Source of the DNA: JBHIDJ01 sp046760105
GTDB taxonomy: Bacteria; Pseudomonadota; Gammaproteobacteria; Acidiferrobacterales; SPGG2
DNA: 6,391 nt
Direction of reading: 5' to 3'
NCBI GenBank assembly: GCA_046760105.1
Contig: JBHIDJ010000166.1
Location: forward strand, 1-6,391
How positions within the stretch are numbered: position 1 is the first letter of the stretch; every line of letters begins with the position of its first letter. Positions 1 to 5,981 of this stretch are shown here, in pieces. The notes below the pieces were generated by a model. It did no database searches. It had not been told where the DNA came from and worked only from the letters and a program-made list of their open reading frames with translations. The position numbers and the translations under genes were made by a program.

Positions 1-48
1 ACGTGGCGTCTCTGCCGGGCGGGGGCCCCCCCCCCCCAACCCCCACTC
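1..48. other. G/C homopolymer-rich contig end, probably low-quality sequence
   Basis: The first ~45 bases contain a run of five G (21-25), a run of twelve C (26-37), two A and then five more C (40-44). This composition is unlike the rest of the window, and no gene or family signature can be read through it. A base-calling or clone-end artefact is the simplest explanation. The G5C5 block is self-complementary, but no T-run follows, so it is not a convincing terminator. Confidence 0.5.
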
Positions 49-93
49 ATGCGCCTACGAGCTTATCGGTCGACAGATGGCGACAGAAAAAAG

Positions 94-123
94 GTGACAC
101 CCAAGGTCAGCCTAAGCTTTAAT
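94..123 (+). promoter_or_regulatory. Candidate sigma70 promoter for cutA-dsbD-tlpA-like transcript
   Basis: A -35-like GTGACA (94-99) matches TTGACA at five of six positions. After an 18-bp spacer comes TTTAAT (118-123), which matches TATAAT at five of six. Transcription would start near 129-131, giving a leader of roughly 45 nt before the preferred cutA ATG at 175. It is the best consensus pair seen upstream of the first gene. The call rests on consensus matching by eye only. Confidence 0.45.
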
Positions 124-174
124 TTACCGTAAGGCGGAGCCCAATTCGACGACGAATCAGTGTGCGAGTTCCCT

Positions 175-504
175 ATGGATACACAACCTTTTCAGATCGT
201 GTTAACAAACTGTCCCGACAGCGACAGCGCCAACACCATCGCCTATGGCCTGGTCAATGAGGGCCTTGCCGCCTGCGTCAACATATTACCGGCGGGGTAC
301 TCCGTTTACCACTGGCAGGGCAAGGTTGAAACGGCACGTGAGCACATACTTTTGGTAAAGTCGCATATCCAGCATTACCAGGTAATTGAGGAACGCATCC
401 GCGCCCTGCACCCATACGAACTTCCAGCGATCGTCGCAGTCCCAATCGTTAACGGTCTAACCGAATACCTGGCCTGGATCGCAGATCCGCGAAAGACGAC
501 ATGA
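175..504 (+). CDS. cutA: CutA1-family divalent-cation tolerance protein
   Basis: This is a small CutA1-family protein of 109 residues, within the usual family length. Family members form very stable cytoplasmic trimers with a ferredoxin-like fold. They were linked genetically to copper tolerance in E. coli, but their molecular role is still unclear. Family signatures visible are IVLTNCPD near the N-terminus (Cys13), GLAACVNI (Cys34), YHWQGK, HILLVKS, and HPYELPAIVAVPI followed by YLAWI at the C-terminus. The position of E. coli Cys79, a proposed copper ligand, appears to be Arg here, so copper binding should not be assumed. An in-frame GTG at 160 would add five residues; ATG 175 is preferred because family homology begins only a few residues later. 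Neither start has a strong Shine-Dalgarno; AAGGCGGAG at 131-139 is too far upstream. The stop overlaps the dsbD start by four bases, which suggests translational coupling. Confidence 0.93.
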   Translation: MDTQPFQIVLTNCPDSDSANTIAYGLVNEGLAACVNILPAGYSVYHWQGKVETAREHILLVKSHIQHYQVIEERIRALHPYELPAIVAVPIVNGLTEYLAWIADPRKTT

Positions 505-2879
505 ACAAGCTATTACCGGTGTTCACCGCTTTGCTGCTTATTTCGCAGGCGTATGCCACTCACTCCGACCTGCCCGAGGATGAGCTGCTCGAACCTGATA
601 AGGCCTTCAGTCTGTCAACCCGGGTCATCGATGGGGCAACAATCGAAGCGCGCTGGGCGATTGCGAAGGGCTATTACATGTACCGGGACAGGTTCAAGTT
701 CGAGGCGGTGGACGACTCGATCAGCCTTGCGGAACCGGTGTTCCCGGAGGGGAAGAAAAAAGAGGACCCGTTCTTCGGCACGGTTGAGATCTATACCAAA
801 GACGTGACCGTCCAGTTGCCGATCGTGCGCCAACGGGCGAGCGCCTACCGCGCAAGCCTTCGCATCACGGCACAAGGTTGTAATGAGCCGGTGGGCGTGT
901 GCTATCCGCCGATCGTTAAGCAGGTAAGTTTCGAATTTTCAGCGGCCGCAGTCGCCGGCGTTACCAGCCCAAACAATGAGATTAGATCGCTTAGTGATCT
1001 GAAAGGCCTCGTTGGCGGTACCCTGGGGGACCAGGAGTTTTTGCACCCGGACCAGGCCTTTGTACTGAGCGTGGAACGGGTGGCGCGCGACGCCTTGTTG
1101 GCGCATTTTCTGATCGCCGATGGCTATTACCTCTATCGGCATAAAACGCGGTTCGAGCTCACGTCCGCCAACGCGGGTCCCGGCGATGCTGTCAAGCTTG
1201 GCGCCTACAAACTTCCCAAGGGTAAGGTTAAGGTCGACGAATTCTTTGGCGAGACCGAGGTGTACTACAACCAGGCGGAGGTGGCGTTGCCGGTGGCGGG
1301 CAGTGCCGACAGCAATGCCAGCCTCATTCTGAAGGCGACCTACCAGGGCTGCGCCGAAAAGGGAATCTGTTACCCGCCGATCACCAAGAGATTTGACGTA
1401 CAGGTGGCGAATGCCGGTGTGATCTCCGTGGCAGCTACGGACACGGCGGTTCCGGCTGCCAGTCCGCTACCCGCCGCTGGTGGCACGCAGGCGCGGGCAT
1501 TGGGGCCGAGCGGCAGCGAGCCTCAGCGCAGCACAGGCACGTTTCTGTTGACCGTCATCGCCGCCTTTGGTACCGGGCTATTGCTCACGTTTACGCCCTG
1601 TGTGCTGCCCATGATTCCAATCCTCTCCAGCGTAATCGTTGGACAAGCAGACAAGAACATCACCAAATCGAAGGCCGGAATTCTGTCGCTGACTTATGTG
1701 TTGGGCACGGCCGTGACATACACCGGGGTCGGGATCATGGCCGGCGTGACCGGTGATCAACTCCAGTCATATTTCCAGAATGTCTGGGCCATCGGGATTC
1801 TGAGTGCGGTATTCGTTGCCATGGCCTTGTCCATGTTTGGGTTCTACGAGCTGCAGATGCCGTCGTTTATCCAGTCACGCCTCCAGCAGCGTACGCAGGC
1901 TATCAAAGGAGGCTCGCTCGCCGGTGTGTTTGTTCTCGGGTTGGTATCGGCGCTGATCGTCGGCGCGTGCGTATCACCACTGCTGTTTTCGGCCTTGAGC
2001 GTGGCGATCGCGAGTCGCGATCCGGTGCTGGGCGGCGCGATGATGTTTTCCATGGCCCTGGGTATGGGCGTGATCCTCGTCGCTGCAGGGGTTGGCGCCG
2101 GAGCGCTGTTGCCGAAGGCAGGGGCGTGGATGGAGCGGGTCAAACAGATCTTTGGCGTGCTGCTACTGGCGGTGGCGATCTATCTGCTCGGGTTTGTCCC
2201 CGAGGTCCCGGTGCTGTTCCTGTGGAGTGCGCTGTTCATCGTCGTCGCGGTGTATCTTGGCGCGACACAAAACCTACCCCAAGGGGCCAGTAGCTGGCGT
2301 TATTTGTGGAAGGGTGGCGAAACCTTGTTACTGATTTGGGGTGTGCTCGCGCTTCTTGGCGGGCTCGCAGGCAATCGCGATGTGTTTCGCCCGCTACCTA
2401 TCTCCGCGGTCGGATCGGGGATTGTTTTGGGCGGCACCGCGGGCCCGGGCAGCGCACAAGCAACCAGCACATCCGGCTCCACCGAGTTATTTGAACGCCT
2501 TACCAGCCTCGCCACCATCGAGGAACGACTGGCGGCGGCTCGGGTGGCGGGGAAGCCCGTGATGCTGGATTACTACGCCGATTGGTGCATCGAATGCCTG
2601 CGTATGGAGAACACGACATTTGCCGATCGGCGCGTACGCGAGGCGCTCGACGACTTTGTCCTGCTGCAGGCCGATGTCACGGATGCATTCGACCCCGAGA
2701 TCAAGCATCTCAAGCAGCGCTTTGGTGTCTATGGCCCCCCAGCAACGCTCTTCTTTGCCGCGAGCGGCGAAGAGATTGAGCACCTGCGATTCTACGGATT
2801 CAGATCAGCGGATGCGCTACTCGAGATGCTGCGCACCGTGAGTCCGCCGACGATCACCGCATCGAAAGCCGGCTCGTAA
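501..2879 (+). CDS. dsbD: Thiol:disulfide interchange protein DsbD with duplicated alpha domain
   Basis: This inner-membrane reductase carries electrons from cytoplasmic thioredoxin to periplasmic partners such as DsbC/DsbG, cytochrome c maturation thioredoxins or TlpA-like proteins. The order of parts is: signal peptide (residues 1-19, ending AYA); first periplasmic alpha domain (~33-147) with Cys127 and Cys134 in QGCNEPVGVCYPP; linker; second alpha domain (~183-302) with Cys284 and Cys290 in YQGCAEKGICYPP; Ala/Pro-rich linker (~303-345); beta domain with about eight membrane helices (~347-623), including Cys367 in FTPCVLPM and Cys490 in GACVSPL; and C-terminal thioredoxin-like gamma domain (~660-785) with DWCIEC (Cys696, Cys699) and the cis-Pro segment GPPATLFF. 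Both alpha copies keep the aromatic cap-loop motif (DPFFG, DEFFG). At 792 residues it is over 200 longer than E. coli DsbD (565), and the extra length is the additional alpha domain and linkers. The start is fixed by the signal peptide and the ATGA overlap with cutA. Confidence 0.96.
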   Translation: MNKLLPVFTALLLISQAYATHSDLPEDELLEPDKAFSLSTRVIDGATIEARWAIAKGYYMYRDRFKFEAVDDSISLAEPVFPEGKKKEDPFFGTVEIYTKDVTVQLPIVRQRASAYRASLRITAQGCNEPVGVCYPPIVKQVSFEFSAAAVAGVTSPNNEIRSLSDLKGLVGGTLGDQEFLHPDQAFVLSVERVARDALLAHFLIADGYYLYRHKTRFELTSANAGPGDAVKLGAYKLPKGKVKVDEFFGETEVYYNQAEVALPVAGSADSNASLILKATYQGCAEKGICYPPITKRFDVQVANAGVISVAATDTAVPAASPLPAAGGTQARALGPSGSEPQRSTGTFLLTVIAAFGTGLLLTFTPCVLPMIPILSSVIVGQADKNITKSKAGILSLTYVLGTAVTYTGVGIMAGVTGDQLQSYFQNVWAIGILSAVFVAMALSMFGFYELQMPSFIQSRLQQRTQAIKGGSLAGVFVLGLVSALIVGACVSPLLFSALSVAIASRDPVLGGAMMFSMALGMGVILVAAGVGAGALLPKAGAWMERVKQIFGVLLLAVAIYLLGFVPEVPVLFLWSALFIVVAVYLGATQNLPQGASSWRYLWKGGETLLLIWGVLALLGGLAGNRDVFRPLPISAVGSGIVLGGTAGPGSAQATSTSGSTELFERLTSLATIEERLAAARVAGKPVMLDYYADWCIECLRMENTTFADRRVREALDDFVLLQADVTDAFDPEIKHLKQRFGVYGPPATLFFAASGEEIEHLRFYGFRSADALLEMLRTVSPPTITASKAGS
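597..1406 (+). repeat. Tandem duplication of the DsbD alpha (N-terminal) domain
   Basis: Two consecutive ~115-120-residue segments of dsbD share the same motif order. These are PDKAFSLS/PDQAFVLS, then AKGYYMYRDRFKFE/ADGYYLYRHKTRFEL, then DPFFGTVEIY/DEFFGETEVYY, then QGC...CYPPI(V/T)K. The approximate halves are 597-941 and 1047-1406, joined by a ~35-residue linker. At the nucleotide level they are clearly diverged, so the duplication is old and not an assembly error. Confidence 0.9.
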
Positions 2880-2914
2880 TGCCAAACCGGCCGTAATAAG
2901 CGCGAATCGGTCAA

Positions 2915-3457
2915 ATGAAAAAGTCCCTGGTGTTTGTTGTCATCACCGTGGTCGCGCTAGTTGCGGGTTACTGGGCGAGCATGCGGTTCCACCCCGCGCC
3001 GAGTCCGGTGGTGGGGGCCGAGGTGTCGGCCGCCGACGGCAGCAACACCGAGCTGCCTGACCTCGAGGGCAAAACACAGAGCCTGAAGGCGTGGCCGGGA
3101 AAGCTCTTGCTCGTCAATTTCTGGGCGACCTGGTGTGCGCCCTGTCGCGAGGAGATCCCACTGCTTATCGAGCTGCAAAAACGCTACGAGACCCACGGGT
3201 TACAGGTGGTGGGGGTGGCCATCGATGACCGCGACGCAGTCGCGCAGTTTGGCAACGAGATGGGCATCAACTACCCCATCCTCATTGGTCAAGAGAAGGC
3301 TATGACGCTCATGAGCGACTATGGAAACCGCATCGGGTCGCTGCCGTTCAGCGTGCTCATCAACCGCGAGGGCCGCATCGCCGCCCGCAAACTGGGGATC
3401 TATAAACGACCCGAACTCGAAGGGCTAATCCGCCCGCTGCTGCCATCCGATTCCTAA
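2915..3457 (+). CDS. TlpA/ResA-like periplasmic thiol-disulfide oxidoreductase
   Basis: A thioredoxin-fold protein of 180 residues, anchored to the membrane or secreted. Residues ~4-23 form a hydrophobic N-terminal helix after MKKS, with no clear signal-peptidase site, so an uncleaved anchor is likely. The thioredoxin domain spans ~47-176: LLLVNFWATWCAPCREEIP with the redox pair Cys74/Cys77, and the cis-Pro loop GSLPFSVLINREG (Pro144). The WCAPC motif and the EEIP segment after it are typical of the TlpA/ResA/CcmG group. Members keep target cysteines reduced, for example in cytochrome c or cytochrome oxidase maturation. The gene starts 35 bp after dsbD, so it is probably cotranscribed with its likely electron donor; this pairing is inferred from position. 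No strong Shine-Dalgarno precedes the ATG. The exact subfamily (CcmG, ResA or TlpA) cannot be fixed, as no other cytochrome c maturation genes are in view. Confidence 0.9.
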   Translation: MKKSLVFVVITVVALVAGYWASMRFHPAPSPVVGAEVSAADGSNTELPDLEGKTQSLKAWPGKLLLVNFWATWCAPCREEIPLLIELQKRYETHGLQVVGVAIDDRDAVAQFGNEMGINYPILIGQEKAMTLMSDYGNRIGSLPFSVLINREGRIAARKLGIYKRPELEGLIRPLLPSDS

Positions 3458-3523
3458 AGCAGTAAGCTATTTGCGCCGATCTTACGCGAAATACCCCGGA
3501 AATTCGGCTAACTGGCGGGGAAC

Positions 3524-3552
3524 TGGACAATTTGGTCAGGCCCGTGCAAAAT
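3524..3552 (+). promoter_or_regulatory. Candidate sigma70 promoter for aroQ-accB-accC
   Basis: TGGACA (3524-3529) matches the -35 consensus at five of six positions. It is followed after exactly 17 bp by CAAAAT (3547-3552), which matches the -10 at four of six, including the conserved second A and final T. It lies in the only sizeable gap between the redox genes and aroQ. Transcription would begin near 3559, leaving a ~70-nt leader. This is a consensus-only call. Confidence 0.38.
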
Positions 3553-3564
3553 CCGCTGTCAGCC

Positions 3565-3593
3565 GCACTGGGTGCTTTCTCGCGGTCCAGTGC
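3565..3593 (+). promoter_or_regulatory. 7-bp inverted repeat in the aroQ leader
   Basis: GCACTGG (3565-3571) and CCAGTGC (3587-3593) are perfect reverse complements separated by 15 nt. Two possible G-U pairs extend the stem inward. No T-run follows, so an intrinsic terminator is unlikely. It sits just downstream of the candidate promoter and 37 bp before the aroQ start, where it could be an operator or a leader hairpin. A 7-bp match in a 170-bp gap may also arise by chance. Confidence 0.3.
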
Positions 3594-3630
3594 TTAGCGA
3601 TAAGAGGAACCGATACGGTGGGAACCGTCG

Positions 3631-4077
3631 ATGGCTGAGCTGCTGGTGCTGAACGGGCCGAACCTAAACCTGCTGGGCGCCCGCGAGCCCGCGGTTTACG
3701 GCGAAACCACGCTCCCGCAAATCAACCAACGCCTCGAGCGGCTTGCGCGCGAGGCTGGCCACAAGATCAGTTTCTTTCAAAGCAACGCCGAGCACGAGCT
3801 GGTCGCCCGCGTACAGCAGGCGATGCAGCAGAAGGTGAGCTTCATCATTCTCAATCCGGCCGCATTCACCCACACCAGTGTCGCGCTGCGCGATGCGCTG
3901 GCGGCAGCCGCTATTCCGTTCATTGAGGTGCATGTCTCAAACGTCCATGCGCGCGAGCCGTTTCGACATCATTCGTATTTTTCTGATATCGCCGTGGGCG
4001 TGATTAGCGGCCTCGGCGTCCACGGGTATGAGCTCGCGTTGCACGCCGCGTTCGGGCGTCTCGATAAGTCATCGTGA
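3631..4077 (+). CDS. aroQ: Type II 3-dehydroquinate dehydratase
   Basis: Catalyses the third step of the shikimate pathway, 3-dehydroquinate to 3-dehydroshikimate, in the cytoplasm; type II enzymes are dodecamers. At 148 residues it has normal length. Visible family motifs are NGPNLNLLGAREP (8-20) with Arg18 in the mobile lid loop, the catalytic Tyr23 in AVYG, FQSNAEHEL (49-57), LNPAAFTHTSVALRDAL (74-90) with the active-site Asn75 and His81, the catalytic His101 in EVHVSN, and REPFRHHS with Arg112. All expected active-site residues are present. The ATG at 3631 is supported by the family N-terminus beginning at once (ELLVLNGPN) and by a weak purine-rich GGTGGGA at 3617-3623. The stop lies one base before accB. 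Linkage of aroQ to accBC is common in gammaproteobacteria, although the pathways are not biochemically linked. Confidence 0.97.
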   Translation: MAELLVLNGPNLNLLGAREPAVYGETTLPQINQRLERLAREAGHKISFFQSNAEHELVARVQQAMQQKVSFIILNPAAFTHTSVALRDALAAAAIPFIEVHVSNVHAREPFRHHSYFSDIAVGVISGLGVHGYELALHAAFGRLDKSS

Positions 4078-4078
4078 C

Positions 4079-4528
4079 ATGGACATCCGCAAGATTAAGA
4101 AGCTGATCGCGATGCTCGAGGAGTCTGGCCTCGGCGAGATCGAAATCCGCGAAGGCGAGGAGTCCATTCGTATCAGCCGCTCGAGTATAGTCGCCACACC
4201 GGTACCGCCCGCGGCGCCCAGCCCACAACCGAGCCCGACGCCGGAGCGACCGGCAGCAAACAAGTCCGAAGGGCAGGAAACGGCAATACCCCGTGGGCAT
4301 GTCATCGCCTCGCCAATGGTGGGCACGTTCTACCGTGCCTCCTCTCCCAGTGCCACGCCGTTTGTCGAGGTCGGCAGTCAAGTAAAGGTCGGCGACACCC
4401 TTTGTATTATCGAGGCGATGAAGATGCTAAACGAAATCGAGGCCGACAAATCAGGGGCCGTGCACGCCATCCTCAAAGACAACGGTCAGCCGGTAGAATA
4501 CGGCGAGCCCTTGTTCGTGATTGAGTAA
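4079..4528 (+). CDS. accB: Biotin carboxyl carrier protein of acetyl-CoA carboxylase
   Basis: Carries the biotin cofactor between the biotin carboxylase (AccC) and the carboxyltransferase (AccA/AccD) in the first committed step of fatty acid synthesis. The 149-residue protein has a charged N-terminal region (MDIRKIKKLIAMLEESGL), a Pro/Ala-rich flexible linker (~41-62) and a C-terminal biotinyl domain (~73-149). The biotinylation motif EAMKM is at 112-116, with Lys115 the modified residue. SPMVGTFYR and the protruding thumb (~89-97) characteristic of the acetyl-CoA carboxylase carrier are present. E. coli AccB has 156 residues; the small difference falls in the linker. An upstream in-frame ATG at 4028 lies inside aroQ and would add 17 unrelated residues, so 4079 is chosen because the family start MDIRKIKKLI follows directly. 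The 1-bp spacing from aroQ and the lack of a clear Shine-Dalgarno suggest translational coupling. Confidence 0.97.
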   Translation: MDIRKIKKLIAMLEESGLGEIEIREGEESIRISRSSIVATPVPPAAPSPQPSPTPERPAANKSEGQETAIPRGHVIASPMVGTFYRASSPSATPFVEVGSQVKVGDTLCIIEAMKMLNEIEADKSGAVHAILKDNGQPVEYGEPLFVIE

Positions 4529-4543
4529 CCGCAAAAAAACCCG

Positions 4544-5884
4544 ATGATCGAGAAAGTGGTGATCGCCAACCGCGGTGAAATCGCGCTGCGCATCCTGCGC
4601 GCGTGTCGCATGCTCGGGATAAGAACTGTCGCGCTGCATTCAGAAGCTGACCACGACGCGAAATACGTCAGGCTTTCGGATGAGTCGGTATGCATCGGCC
4701 CGGCGCCCGCGAGTGACAGCTATCTCAACATACCGGCCGTAATCAGTGCCGCCGAAGTGACGGATGCGGTCGCGATACATCCCGGCTATGGCTTTCTCGC
4801 TGAAAATGCGGATTTCGCCGAGAGTGTCGAGCAAAGCGGTTTTATTTTCGTCGGGCCGAAACCGCAAACCCTTCGCCTGATGGGCGACAAGATTGCGGCG
4901 ATCCAGACGATGAAAAAAACGGGCGTTCCCTGCGTACCCGGAAGCGAGAACGCGCTTGGCGATGACGACCGCGAAAATCTGCGATTGACCGCCAAAATCG
5001 GCTACCCGGTTGTGATCAAGGCGGCCGGTGGGGGTGGTGGCAAGGGTATGCGGGTCGTACACACCGAGGCTACGTTGCTCAACGCCGTCTTGCTAACGCG
5101 GGCGGAGGCGGCAGCGGCGTTTGGCAACGATAAAGTGTATATCGAAAAATATCTGGACGACCCGCGCCATATCGAATTTCAGGTGCTCGCCGACGAGCAC
5201 GGCAATGCCATTCATCTCGGCGAGCGCGACTGTTCTTTGCAACGACGTCACCAAAAGGTACTGGAAGAATCGCCCGCTCCTGGCGTTTCCGACAAGGTAC
5301 GTAACAAGCTCGGTGAACGCTGTGCCGATGCGTGCCGAAGAATCGGTTATCGCGGTGCCGGCACGTTTGAGTTTCTATTCCAAGATGGTGAGTTTTACTT
5401 CATCGAGATGAATACACGCATACAGGTCGAGCATCCAGTCACAGAGATGGTCACTGGTGTGGATCTCGTGCAGGAGCAATTGCGTATCGCTGCCGGTGAA
5501 AAATTGCGCCACCGGCAAAAAGAGATCACCCTGCGTGGTCATGCGATCGAGTGTCGCATCAATGCCGAAGATCCGAGGACGTTCGTGCCGTCTCCCGGAC
5601 GCATCAGCCAATATCACCAACCCGGTGGGCCTGGGGTTCGGGTGGACTCTCACATCTATAACAATTACACGATTCCTCCGTATTACGACTCGTTAATCGC
5701 AAAGCTTATTACACACGGGCAAACACGCGACACGGCGATGGCGCGTATGCGTGTTGCACTATCGGAAATGGTCGTCGAAGGTATTAAGACGAACATTCCC
5801 ATGCACGAGGACATTCTCGTTGACACCGCCTTCCAAGCTGGTGGCGTTAACATCCATTATTTGGAAAAGAAGCTTGGACTATAA
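4544..5884 (+). CDS. accC: Biotin carboxylase subunit of acetyl-CoA carboxylase
   Basis: ATP-dependent carboxylation of the biotin on AccB using bicarbonate, in the cytoplasm. The 446 residues compare with 449 in E. coli and align almost without gaps, so E. coli active-site numbering holds. Seen are the N-terminal domain opening VIANRGEIALRILRAC, Lys116 and Lys159 for ATP, the glycine loop GGGGGKGM (162-169), Glu201, His209, HQK around Lys238, Glu276, Glu288, Asn290, the catalytic block NTRIQVEHP (Arg292, Glu296), and Arg338 in ECRINAEDP, which binds bicarbonate/biotin. It ends with the family C-terminus IHYLEKKLGL. No key residue is missing. It starts 15 bp after accB. The spacer holds a run of seven A (4533-4539) but no Shine-Dalgarno, so coupled translation with accB is likely and would help balance the two subunits. 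Confidence 0.98.
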   Translation: MIEKVVIANRGEIALRILRACRMLGIRTVALHSEADHDAKYVRLSDESVCIGPAPASDSYLNIPAVISAAEVTDAVAIHPGYGFLAENADFAESVEQSGFIFVGPKPQTLRLMGDKIAAIQTMKKTGVPCVPGSENALGDDDRENLRLTAKIGYPVVIKAAGGGGGKGMRVVHTEATLLNAVLLTRAEAAAAFGNDKVYIEKYLDDPRHIEFQVLADEHGNAIHLGERDCSLQRRHQKVLEESPAPGVSDKVRNKLGERCADACRRIGYRGAGTFEFLFQDGEFYFIEMNTRIQVEHPVTEMVTGVDLVQEQLRIAAGEKLRHRQKEITLRGHAIECRINAEDPRTFVPSPGRISQYHQPGGPGVRVDSHIYNNYTIPPYYDSLIAKLITHGQTRDTAMARMRVALSEMVVEGIKTNIPMHEDILVDTAFQAGGVNIHYLEKKLGL

Positions 5885-5887
5885 CTG

Positions 5888-5974
5888 CAGATACAAGATA
5901 CAAGGGGCAAGAGACAAGACAGATTCGGCCAACCCATCAAACGCTTGTATCTTGCATCTTGAGACTTGTATCTG
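5888..5974. repeat. Heptad-based inverted repeat (hairpin) between accC and prmA
   Basis: The left arm (5888-5918) is CAG followed by four 7-bp units: ATACAAG, ATACAAG, GGGCAAG, AGACAAG. The right arm (5944-5974) is four units CTTGTAT, CTTGCAT, CTTGAGA, CTTGTAT followed by CTG. Each arm is exactly 31 nt around a 25-nt loop. The CAAG/CTTG core is invariant in all eight units, while the other three bases vary. Folded arm to arm, 25 of 31 positions pair, including the terminal 10 bp (CAGATACAAG with CTTGTATCTG). There is no T-run, so it is not a standard terminator. It may belong to a dispersed intergenic repeat family; its function is unknown. It covers most of the gap and ends 7 bp before the prmA start. 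Confidence 0.85.
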
Positions 5975-5981
5975 AATTCCC

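Noticed and set aside
1..132. Open frame from the left edge, with an internal ATG at 49 giving a 27-residue peptide ending at 132
   Set aside because: The frame runs through the suspect C/G homopolymers, has no recognisable motif or ribosome site, and covers the candidate cutA promoter. It could be the tail of an upstream gene but cannot be supported.
3494..3520. CCCCG...CGGGG inverted repeat after the tlpA-like gene, as a possible terminator
   Set aside because: It has only a 5-bp stem with a 17-nt loop and no T-run afterwards; too weak for an intrinsic terminator.
4028..4078. Upstream in-frame ATG extending accB by 17 codons
   Set aside because: The added residues come from the aroQ coding region and do not resemble AccB N-termini, which begin at MDIRKIKKLI.
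4640..5062. 140-codon minus-strand frame inside accC
   Set aside because: It is a shadow of the highly conserved accC coding frame, with no motif of its own and no start signal.
5888..5974. CRISPR array interpretation of the 7-bp repeats
   Set aside because: The units are only 7 bp with no spacers, and the two blocks are in inverted orientation. None of this fits a CRISPR array, and no cas genes are present.
5885..5979. PstI (CTGCAG, 5885-5890) and EcoRI (GAATTC, 5974-5979) sites flanking the heptad repeat, suggesting a cloning linker
   Set aside because: The sites partly overlap the repeat arms, and the surrounding accC and prmA genes are intact in normal order. Chance occurrence is more likely than an engineered junction.
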